Positions 1-4,911 of a stretch of 5,642 nucleotides of DNA are shown here, piece by piece. Positions within the stretch are counted from its first letter, which is position 1. Every line of letters begins with the position of its first letter. The DNA comes from an uncultured Chitinophagaceae bacterium (lineage in GTDB: Bacteria > Bacteroidota > Bacteroidia > Chitinophagales > Chitinophagaceae). The stretch lies in contig CAMPGG010000227.1 of assembly GCA_946885335.1 (NCBI GenBank), forward strand, positions 1 through 5,642. The letters are read 5' to 3'. Both the position numbers and the translations under genes were made by a program. Below the pieces are notes generated by a model. It did no database searches, had not been told where the DNA came from, and worked only from the letters and a program-made list of their open reading frames with translations.

Positions 1-156
1 AGGTATTTCTTTCCAGCAAAATAATTGATGTGTAGTTTTTTTATTTTAAGAATAGGAGAGGATGATGAAAGAATTTGTTTTGATTAATTGAATAAATATC
101 AATTCAATTTTTAAAGAGATGATTATAACATGACGCGGAAAGAACAAAGAACTTTA
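1..156. other. Intergenic region downstream of the phosphorylase-like gene, no gene seen
   Basis: This AT-rich stretch lies beyond the stop codon of the phosphorylase-like gene and runs to the window edge. I see no coding region with family similarity and no GC-rich terminator hairpin for the minus-strand transcript. The only structures are an A/T hairpin at 86-109 and a nine-codon open frame at 62-91 preceded by AGGAG; both are described separately and neither is convincing as a functional element. Confidence 0.6.
86..109 (+). repeat. A/T-rich inverted repeat followed by a T run
   Basis: AATTGAAT (86-93) and ATTCAATT (102-109) are perfect 8-bp complementary arms around an 8-base loop. Read on the plus strand, the second arm runs straight into a T run (108-112), the general shape of an intrinsic terminator. 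The stem holds a single G-C pair, so it would be weak. On the minus strand, where the phosphorylase-like transcript would end, no T run follows, so it is not a good terminator for that gene. It may be chance structure in AT-rich DNA. Confidence 0.3.
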
Positions 157-1806
157 TTAAGCTTCGTATAGCTTTTCATAATATTCAGTAGCCATCCGGT
201 TACTGTCAAATGTTGGAATAATATCTTTCATACTGTTTTTCATAATATCCAGCCAATGCGTTGGGTAATCATAATACAAGGGGAGCACTTCGTTTTCCAA
301 CAAATTGTAAAGACTCTTGGCATCCAGTTCGTCCTGTTCATAATCAGGTAGTGATGTATCGCAAGGCGGTATTACAAATGCATTTATTTTGTCTTTGGCA
401 AATTCAGGAAACCAGCCATCAGGCAAACCTACATTGATGGCACCATTCATTGCGGCAGACATACCGCTGGTGCCGGAAGCTTCGTGTGTAAGGCGCGGAG
501 TATTTAACCAAACATCAGCACCCATTTTTAATTGTTTGGATAAGTGTAATTCATATCCAACCAAAATAGCGCAGTTGAAATATGTTTTACAAACATTGGC
601 TATCTTATCAAAAATGCCAATGCCGGTGTAGTCCATAGGGTAAGGCTTTCCTGCCCATATAATTTGAACAGGGCGGTTTTTATTTGAAACAAGATTGTGA
701 AACCTGTCCATATCGCTTAATAAAAGATCCGCTCTTTTATAACCAGCGAAACGTTTGGCAAAAACGATGGTGCAGATTTTTTCATCGTAAATTTCTCCAC
801 CCTGGTCTGCAACAATGTCAAATAAATCTTTCTTAGATCGCAATTTATTTATTTGCAAAGCTTCTGTATCATCTTTTTCCAATGCTTCATACAGGTAAGC
901 GTTATGCCAGTAGCTAAAATTTTGTGCATTGGTAATATAAATAATTGGACAAATGCCTTCGTATTTACTCCACATTTTACGCAATGTGTTGTAATGAATT
1001 TGAGAAACGCCATTTGCTTTTCTTGAAAAGCGCAGGCACGTTAAGGTTAGATCAAGCTCATCACCGGTTGTCTGGGTAATGGATTTTATTTCAGTTAGAG
1101 GAATGTCATAAAAGAAACCCATCTTTTCAAGCAGTGGGATGTTTATTTTTTGATTGCCAGATTCCTCTGGTGTGTGGTTGGTAAATACCAGCCTGCTTTT
1201 TACATCTTCCATGCTTTTGTACTTATTGTATAAATAAAAAGCCAAAGGAACCGCATGCGATTCATTGAGATGATAAACATCGGGTTCCCAATTGAGTGTT
1301 TCTAACAGTTTGGCACCACCTTCGCCCAATAAAATTGCAGCTGCAATCTTTGATTCAGGATTAGCATCATACAGTTTATGCGAGATTGTATTAGCCAGGT
1401 AATCATTTTCAGGCAACTCGGTAGTAAGAAAGAATACCGGGGCGGTATTGAATACATCAGGCGGCAAATAAAATGCGGTCACCCATACATCGTGACGGGA
1501 TATTTTAATGGAGAATTTGATACCGGTGTCAATGAGAAATCCATATTTTTTTTCTTCAAACAAAACATCCATGGTTTGGTCATGCTTTCGCACCTGGTTA
1601 TAATAGCCGTACTTCCATAATATGCCAATGCCTACCATGTTTTGTTTTAATTCGAAAGCACTGCGCATATGCGAGCCCGCAAGGAAACCCAAACCGCCAG
1701 CATAGGTTTTTAACGGCTGATGTATGCCAAACTCCATGCAGAAATAAGCCACACGCTTATTAAATTCCGGGTTAATGGTATATGAATGTGTAAATGAAAA
1801 GCTCAT
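157..1806 (-). CDS. glgP: Alpha-glucan phosphorylase-like protein (GT35, short form) lacking the PLP lysine
   Basis: This 549-residue protein resembles the short, TIGR02094-type alpha-glucan phosphorylases, which release glucose-1-phosphate from glycogen or maltodextrin in the cytoplasm. Visible family blocks, in order, are VAYFCMEFGIHQPL with AGGLGFLAGSHM (19-47), VYHLNESHA (177-185), FTNHTPEESGN (208-218), FAKRFAGYKRADLL (349-362), IIWAGKPYP (382-390) and ADVWLNTPRLTHEASGTSGM (430-449). The N-terminal extension of longer family members is absent. The key oddity is at 442-455: the motif reads EASGTSGM-S-AAMNGA, so Ser450 (codon TCT) replaces the lysine that forms the Schiff base with pyridoxal phosphate. 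Lys357 and Arg358, aligned with the phosphate-site K-R pair, remain. I recall, without certainty, that other Bacteroidota homologues also lack this lysine, so it may mark a subgroup with altered chemistry rather than a broken gene; the frame is intact. It lies 12 bp after the Hsp20 gene and is probably cotranscribed with it. The ATG at 1806 has no clear Shine-Dalgarno. Family membership is strong; phosphorylase activity is uncertain. Confidence 0.88.
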   Translation of the reverse strand: MSFSFTHSYTINPEFNKRVAYFCMEFGIHQPLKTYAGGLGFLAGSHMRSAFELKQNMVGIGILWKYGYYNQVRKHDQTMDVLFEEKKYGFLIDTGIKFSIKISRHDVWVTAFYLPPDVFNTAPVFFLTTELPENDYLANTISHKLYDANPESKIAAAILLGEGGAKLLETLNWEPDVYHLNESHAVPLAFYLYNKYKSMEDVKSRLVFTNHTPEESGNQKINIPLLEKMGFFYDIPLTEIKSITQTTGDELDLTLTCLRFSRKANGVSQIHYNTLRKMWSKYEGICPIIYITNAQNFSYWHNAYLYEALEKDDTEALQINKLRSKKDLFDIVADQGGEIYDEKICTIVFAKRFAGYKRADLLLSDMDRFHNLVSNKNRPVQIIWAGKPYPMDYTGIGIFDKIANVCKTYFNCAILVGYELHLSKQLKMGADVWLNTPRLTHEASGTSGMSAAMNGAINVGLPDGWFPEFAKDKINAFVIPPCDTSLPDYEQDELDAKSLYNLLENEVLPLYYDYPTHWLDIMKNSMKDIIPTFDSNRMATEYYEKLYEA

Positions 1807-1818
1807 GAAAGAATTTCA

Positions 1819-2259
1819 TTAATAAACAACAATCCGGGTGTCTTTGTTTTTAATTATCTGCCTTGTTTTGGGCATAAATATCCGTAGCATGCCTGCGGCA
1901 TATTCAGCATGTATAAATTCGGGATCCACGTTTTCCGGAAGCGTAATGTGCCGTTCAAAACAACCATAATTAAATTCGTGCAATGCATAATTTTTTGAAG
2001 CCGGGCTGGATGTTTTTTTAAGCAGGCAAATAGAGATTTCATTTCTATTAGCATGCACTATAAAATCTTCTCTTTTAGCTCCAGGTATGGCAACTTCCAC
2101 CATCATGGAATCTTTAAACTCGGTTAAATTTACCGGGGGCGGTGTACCACCGGTGGGTGCATGGTATAATTCCTTTTTTAATTCTTCATCTTTAATTAAA
2201 GGAACAAATTCGCCGGGATAAACAGTACAATCGGATGTGTATAGGTTGTTGTATGCCAT
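1819..2259 (-). CDS. Small heat-shock protein, Hsp20/alpha-crystallin family
   Basis: This 146-residue protein is a typical-length small heat-shock protein, an ATP-independent holdase that binds unfolding proteins in the cytoplasm. The alpha-crystallin domain spans about residues 41-131. It opens with PPVNLTEFKDSMMVEVAIPGAKREDF (41-66), continues through FNYGCFERHITLPENVD (96-112), and closes with the family's GxL signature in AAGMLRIFMPK (G123, L125). The C-terminal tail ends RIVVY, which supplies the I-x-I/V oligomer anchor (I143, V145). The N-terminal arm of about 40 residues is short and not helix-rich. The ATG at 2259 is preceded by GGGAAT, at best a weak ribosome site. It is the first gene of a two-gene unit with the phosphorylase-like gene. 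Its upstream region carries a 14-bp palindrome centred about 75 bp from the start, a possible regulator site. The identification is secure; its regulation is inferred. Confidence 0.95.
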   Translation of the reverse strand: MAYNNLYTSDCTVYPGEFVPLIKDEELKKELYHAPTGGTPPPVNLTEFKDSMMVEVAIPGAKREDFIVHANRNEISICLLKKTSSPASKNYALHEFNYGCFERHITLPENVDPEFIHAEYAAGMLRIFMPKTRQIIKNKDTRIVVY

Positions 2260-2327
2260 ATTCCCGGTTTAGGAATAAAATTAAGGGTATAAGTTCCTGT
2301 AAAAAATGATTATCAGGATGCTTATCA

Positions 2328-2341
2328 ATGACGCTCGTCAT
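2328..2341. promoter_or_regulatory. 14-bp palindrome with Crp/Fnr-like spacing (candidate operator)
   Basis: The sequence ATGAC-GCTC-GTCAT has perfect 6-bp arms (2328-2333 and 2336-2341) around a 2-bp centre. Seen as TGAC-N4-GTCA it has the half-site length and 4-bp spacing of Fnr/Dnr/HcpR-type sites in the Crp/Fnr family, whose general form is TTGAN-N4-NTCAA. Its centre is about 75 bp upstream of the Hsp20 ATG and about 168 bp upstream of the dioxygenase TTG, so the Hsp20 operon is the more likely target. Dyad symmetry is seen directly; the regulator type is inferred. I see no second copy in the window. Confidence 0.4.
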
Positions 2342-2405
2342 ATAATAAGAACTATTTATAAAGTTTTAACCAGGATAAACTACTGCTTTTAAGGATGGCT
2401 GCTAT

Positions 2406-2437
2406 GAGTAAACTTTTACTCTTGCATATTAAAAGTT
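2406..2437. repeat. Two overlapping, mutually exclusive inverted repeats
   Basis: GAGTAAA (2406-2412) pairs with TTTACTC (2415-2421) around a 2-bp centre, giving a 16-bp near-perfect palindrome. AACTTTTA (2411-2418) also pairs with TAAAAGTT (2430-2437) across an 11-base spacer. The two structures share bases 2411-2418, so only one can form at a time. As DNA, the 16-bp palindrome could be a dimeric repressor site. As RNA it would lie in the dioxygenase leader if transcription starts upstream of 2406. The symmetry is certain; function is unknown. Confidence 0.4.
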
Positions 2438-2470
2438 AAATGCCAATTATTAAATCTACATTCACTTGTT

Positions 2471-2485
2471 ACTGCCGTTGGCAGT
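2471..2485 (+). repeat. GC-rich hairpin just upstream of the dioxygenase start
   Basis: ACTGCC-GTT-GGCAGT forms a perfect 6-bp stem with a 3-base loop, ending 17 bases before the TTG start at 2503. It is the most GC-rich spot in the intergenic region. No T run of terminator length follows (only GCCTTTAATTA), so an intrinsic terminator is unlikely. If transcribed in the dioxygenase leader it would sit close to the ribosome landing zone and could affect translation. It could equally be a protein-binding dyad. Confidence 0.4.
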
Positions 2486-2502
2486 GCCTTTAATTATTCC
2501 AA

Positions 2503-3093
2503 TTGCAAAATATTTTTGATTCGCTCATTAACAGTTACATAGATAATAAGGTTGGTATAGTCGAAAATTTTTTACCCCATTCGCTTGCACTTCGTTTAAG
2601 GAATAATCTTTTAAAAGTCTATGATGAAAAGCAATTCATTTCTGCAGGCACAGGAAATGAAAAAGCTACTCAGAATAAGTCTGTAAGAAGCGATGTCATT
2701 TACTGGCTTGACCGGAATCACGATGCACCACATGAAAACGATTTCTTTGACCTCGTTGATGCATTTGTTAGTCACCTTAATAATACCTGTTACACGGGCA
2801 TAACAGGTTATGAATTTCATTATGCTTTATATGAAACAGGTTCATTCTATAAGAAACACATGGATCAATTTCGAAATAATGACAGCCGTAAATATTCTAT
2901 GATCATGTATTTAAATGAAGGATGGCAGGATGGGGATGGTGGTGAGTTAAATATCCATCATGAAGGCTGGGTTCAAAATATTTCACCTATAAATGGGAAA
3001 AGTGTTTTTTTTAAAAGCAATGAATTGGAACACGAAGTATTAGTGGCTCATAAACCGCGAATGAGCATTACGGGATGGTTAAAAGTTGGGTAG
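2503..3093 (+). CDS. 2-oxoglutarate/Fe(II)-dependent dioxygenase, SM-20/prolyl-4-hydroxylase-like
   Basis: This 196-residue protein fits the P4Hc / 2OG-FeII_Oxy_3 fold, whose members hydroxylate protein side chains or small substrates using O2, Fe(II) and 2-oxoglutarate. The facial triad is visible: H119-x-D121 in YKKHMDQF and H177 in ELEHEV, followed by R186 in KPRMSITGW, which should bind the 2-oxoglutarate carboxylate. VRSDVIYWLD (61-70) resembles the substrate-side segment of SM-20/EGL-9-type hydroxylases. The DGDGGELNI segment (143-151) is also typical of the double-stranded beta-helix core. No signal peptide or membrane segment is seen. The start is TTG at 2503: an in-frame TAA lies at 2491-2493, no ATG lies between them, and the first internal Met (120) falls inside the catalytic motif. 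The gene stands alone on its strand, divergent from Hsp20 and convergent with the phosphoribosyltransferase gene. Its substrate is unknown; a protein target is a guess from family resemblance. Confidence 0.88.
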   Translation: MQNIFDSLINSYIDNKVGIVENFLPHSLALRLRNNLLKVYDEKQFISAGTGNEKATQNKSVRSDVIYWLDRNHDAPHENDFFDLVDAFVSHLNNTCYTGITGYEFHYALYETGSFYKKHMDQFRNNDSRKYSMIMYLNEGWQDGDGGELNIHHEGWVQNISPINGKSVFFKSNELEHEVLVAHKPRMSITGWLKVG

Positions 3094-3095
3094 AT

Positions 3096-3107
3096 TTAAA
3101 TATTTAA
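3096..3107. repeat. 12-bp A/T palindrome filling the convergent gene gap
   Basis: TTAAATATTTAA is a perfect palindrome occupying nearly all of the 15 bp between the stop codons of two converging genes (3091-3093 plus, 3109-3111 minus). It has no G-C pairs and no clear flanking T run, so it is not a standard bidirectional terminator. Transcripts of the two genes may overlap at their 3' ends. The symmetry is certain; any termination role is speculative. Confidence 0.3.
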
Positions 3108-3108
3108 T

Positions 3109-3744
3109 TTAACCAGCTTTCTTAAGCTCCCTCATTTTTTCGAGGTAATAAATGACCTCTTCATCAGTTACCTGTTCAAAATCTTCATAAAATGCACCAA
3201 CACCGTAGAATTGGTCTGGAACATACACAACTACTATTTCATCAACTTCTTTGGCCAGTTTATTTACAGCAGACCTGGATGCAACGGGAACTGCAATGAT
3301 CATTTTTCCGGGTTTGCTTTTTCGCAATAATTGTATGGTTCCTAACAATGTATTTCCTGTTGCAATTCCATCATCAATGATGATAACCGTTTTACCCTGC
3401 AGGTCCGCAGGTTGCTGGTCGCCCATAAAAATTTTATACATTTCCTTTAGCCTGGTGCGTATGCGTACAATTTCAGCCTGGATATATTCTTCCGTAACGT
3501 TTTCATGCGGAATGGTAAAATAATCAGTCAGGCTTGCTGCGCCGATCGCATATTCTTTATTAGTGGGGTGGCCAATTTTTTTGGTAAGAATTAATTCAAT
3601 CGGCAGACCGAGTTCTTTGGCAACAGCATAAGCAACCGGAACGCCACCTCTCGGAATGGCCAATACCAAACCTGTACCTGCCTGGTAATTTTTTAATTTA
3701 TCTGCTAATAATAAACCGGCTTCTATCCTGTTTTGAAATATCAT
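3109..3744 (-). CDS. Phosphoribosyltransferase, PRPP-loop family (COG1926 type)
   Basis: This 211-residue protein has the type I phosphoribosyltransferase fold. The PRPP-binding loop is VIIIDDGIATGNT (120-132), with the paired aspartates D124-D125 and the G-x-A-T-G-N-T phosphate loop. AIPRGGVPVA (29-38) matches the pyrophosphate-loop region, KKIGHP (55-60) is a family block, and the C-terminal hood contains FYGVGAFYEDFEQVTDEEV (179-197), characteristic of COG1926. The natural substrate of this group is not established; it is annotated generically and is not a clear purine-salvage enzyme. Members are often beside, or fused to, a dienelactone-hydrolase-like domain, which fits the hydrolase two genes upstream. 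It is the last gene of the four-gene operon, 43 bp after the flavoprotein gene. AAGGAA lies 8 bases before the ATG at 3744, a plausible but loosely spaced ribosome site and one of the few in the window. Fold confident; reaction unknown. Confidence 0.9.
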   Translation of the reverse strand: MIFQNRIEAGLLLADKLKNYQAGTGLVLAIPRGGVPVAYAVAKELGLPIELILTKKIGHPTNKEYAIGAASLTDYFTIPHENVTEEYIQAEIVRIRTRLKEMYKIFMGDQQPADLQGKTVIIIDDGIATGNTLLGTIQLLRKSKPGKMIIAVPVASRSAVNKLAKEVDEIVVVYVPDQFYGVGAFYEDFEQVTDEEVIYYLEKMRELKKAG

Positions 3745-3787
3745 ATGTAGTATTCCTTATCAAACCGGTAATTCAAAAAACTATTAA

Positions 3788-4237
3788 TTATTTTTTTTCA
3801 AATCGCCCGGTAACTTTTTTTATTTTAATTCTATACATAATTGGTTTTTCCCGGTTACTGTCATCCACCACAGATGATACTGCGTGTTCATGTGGGTGAA
3901 TCGTGCTGCTTGTCATTAAAGGATACACACGTTTAAAAAGAATATCTCTTGCCTTACCGGATTTTTTGTTTTTCAATTCTTCAAATTTTCCATAAACCAG
4001 TACAGATTGCCAATTGGCCATATCGGTCATCATATCAACTTCGAAACATACATTTGGATTTTTGCGCAGCATTTTTAGTTTCTTTCCTTTTTTTGTTTGT
4101 CCATAAATATATTCACCGTCATAGGTATAAGTTAAGGGAACGATGTATGGTTCCTTTTTGTTTGTACAAGCTAATCTGCCCAATACCTGGCTGCTTAATA
4201 CATTGTTGATTTGTGTTTCATTGAGTTCCCCTAGCAT
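3788..4237 (-). CDS. Pyridoxamine 5'-phosphate oxidase-like flavin-binding split-barrel protein
   Basis: This 149-residue protein matches the Pyridoxamine_ox_2/NimA-like branch of FMN-binding split barrels, which includes flavin reductases and nitroimidazole-resistance proteins. Characteristic segments are VLGRLACTNKKEPYIVPLTY (18-37, first barrel strands), DGEYIYGQT (40-48), KKLKMLRKNPNVCFEVD (52-68, the strand and loop contributing to FMN and dimer contacts) and NWQSVLVYGKFEEL (75-88). The C-terminus ends with a final strand, MYRIKIKKVTGRFE (134-147). Length is usual for the group. Nothing here specifies the substrate, and it should not be called a true PdxH enzyme. The ATG at 4237 lies 5 bp after the hydrolase stop codon, so the two are almost certainly cotranscribed. 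A run of eight A residues on the coding strand spans the final Lys codons just before TAA. A cytoplasmic, redox-related role is inferred from family. Confidence 0.9.
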   Translation of the reverse strand: MLGELNETQINNVLSSQVLGRLACTNKKEPYIVPLTYTYDGEYIYGQTKKGKKLKMLRKNPNVCFEVDMMTDMANWQSVLVYGKFEELKNKKSGKARDILFKRVYPLMTSSTIHPHEHAVSSVVDDSNREKPIMYRIKIKKVTGRFEKK

Positions 4238-4242
4238 TATTA

Positions 4243-4911
4243 TTAATTTATGGTGAAAGTCGGTTGCAGATATTTTTCAAACCATGATAAGGCCAATGCT
4301 GAAACGGTATCCATCTTGCCAGGCTCTTCAAATAAATGAGAAGCACCTTCAACTATCGATAACTCTTTTGGACAGGTTAATACTTTCATTGCTTTTTTAT
4401 TCAATTCAATCACTTCTTTATCCAGGCTGCCAACAATAAAAAGGGTAGGGGCATTTACTTGCGGTAAATGATTCATAGCAAGATCGGGCCGGCCACCGCG
4501 GCACACAACCGCCATGATGTTTGAAAGATGTGCAGCAGCCTGCAATGCTGAAGCCGCCCCGGTACTGGCACCAAAATAACCGAACCTGCAATGGCTGGCA
4601 ACAGGTTGTTGTTCCAGCCATTGGGTTATGCTGATTAATCGTTTTGAAAGCAGGTCAATATTAAAACGGTTGTAATAATCCGCATCTTCCTCCTCTGTCA
4701 GTAAATCAAATAACAGTGTTCCAAAATTTTTTTCATTTAATTTTTTAGCAACTGACCTGTTCCGTTTACTAAACCGGCTGCTGCCACTGCCATGCGAGAA
4801 AATGATGATGGCCGTTGCGTATGCAGGCACAGTTAAATCTCCATCAAGAAAAATTTTTCCTTCAGGGATGCGTACTTCCTCATAAAATGTTTCTGTAGTC
4901 ATAAGAATCAC
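4243..4911 (-). CDS. Alpha/beta hydrolase, dienelactone hydrolase-like
   Basis: This protein of up to 222 residues has the alpha/beta-hydrolase fold with a complete apparent catalytic triad. The nucleophile is S116 in GYFGASTGAA (G-x-S-x-G), the acid D164 in FIVGSLDKEV, and the base H192 in EGASHLFEEPG. IIFSHGSGSSR (36-46) supplies the HG oxyanion segment. It resembles the dienelactone-hydrolase-type enzymes found beside or fused to COG1926 phosphoribosyltransferases, so a partner role is plausible. The substrate is unknown; the name does not imply chlorocatechol degradation. Start choice is open: GTG at 4911 gives a 4-base overlap with the upstream stop (GTGA), while ATG at 4902 (residue 4, giving MTTETFYEEV) leaves a 5-bp gap. 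I slightly favour ATG because the three extra residues add no family feature. There is no Shine-Dalgarno for either, which suggests coupled translation. No signal peptide is seen, so it is probably cytoplasmic. Confidence 0.9.
   Translation of the reverse strand: MILMTTETFYEEVRIPEGKIFLDGDLTVPAYATAIIIFSHGSGSSRFSKRNRSVAKKLNEKNFGTLLFDLLTEEEDADYYNRFNIDLLSKRLISITQWLEQQPVASHCRFGYFGASTGAASALQAAAHLSNIMAVVCRGGRPDLAMNHLPQVNAPTLFIVGSLDKEVIELNKKAMKVLTCPKELSIVEGASHLFEEPGKMDTVSALALSWFEKYLQPTFTIN

Larger units (their letters stand above)
2260..2502. promoter_or_regulatory. Divergent intergenic region between the Hsp20 and dioxygenase genes
   Basis: These 243 bp separate divergently transcribed genes and must hold both promoters if the genes are expressed from here. 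I searched for the Bacteroidota -33 TTG / -7 TAnnTTTG pattern on both strands and found no convincing pair. TACTCTTG (2417-2424, plus) is a one-mismatch -7 candidate without a good -33 partner. The region is unusually rich in dyad symmetry: 2328-2341, 2406-2421, 2411-2437 and 2471-2485, each listed separately. Two TTATCA hexamers (2310-2315 and 2322-2327) are spaced 12 bp apart. Confidence 0.55.

Noticed and set aside
389..631. Plus-strand open frame of 80 codons antisense to the phosphorylase-like gene
   Set aside because: It mirrors the conserved EASGTSGM region on the other strand and shows no family resemblance of its own.
1378..1620. Plus-strand open frame of 80 codons antisense to the phosphorylase-like gene
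   Set aside because: It is a shadow of a well-supported gene with no recognisable domain.
65..1816. 12-bp direct repeat ATGAAAGAATTT at 65-76 and 1805-1816 flanking the phosphorylase-like gene
   Set aside because: One 12-mer match is about what chance gives in 5.6 kb of AT-rich sequence. The second copy overlaps the start codon, and there is no transposase, inverted end or composition shift to suggest an insertion.
1854..2054. Minus-strand 66-codon frame inside the Hsp20 gene
   Set aside because: It lies in another frame of the conserved alpha-crystallin domain and has no independent support.
2479..2500. Possible sigma-54 promoter beginning TTGGCAGTGCC
   Set aside because: The -24 GG is present but no GC occurs at the required -12 spacing.
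2611..2820. Minus-strand 69-codon frame antisense to the dioxygenase gene
   Set aside because: The dioxygenase has a full catalytic triad in the opposite strand; the antisense frame resembles nothing.
3251..3523. Plus-strand 90-codon frame antisense to the phosphoribosyltransferase gene
   Set aside because: It overlaps the PRPP-loop coding region and shows no domain.
3790..3798. Run of eight T (A on the coding strand) at the end of the flavoprotein gene, considered as a programmed slippage site
   Set aside because: It lies within the last Lys codons directly before the stop, so slippage would change only the extreme C-terminus; the run is also unremarkable in AT-rich DNA.
3949..4209. Plus-strand 86-codon frame, hydrophobic, antisense to the flavoprotein gene
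   Set aside because: Its membrane-like look comes from the complement of lysine-rich codons; no family or start context supports it.
4418..4621. Minus-strand 67-codon frame inside the hydrolase gene
   Set aside because: It is an alternative frame across the nucleophile region of an intact hydrolase.
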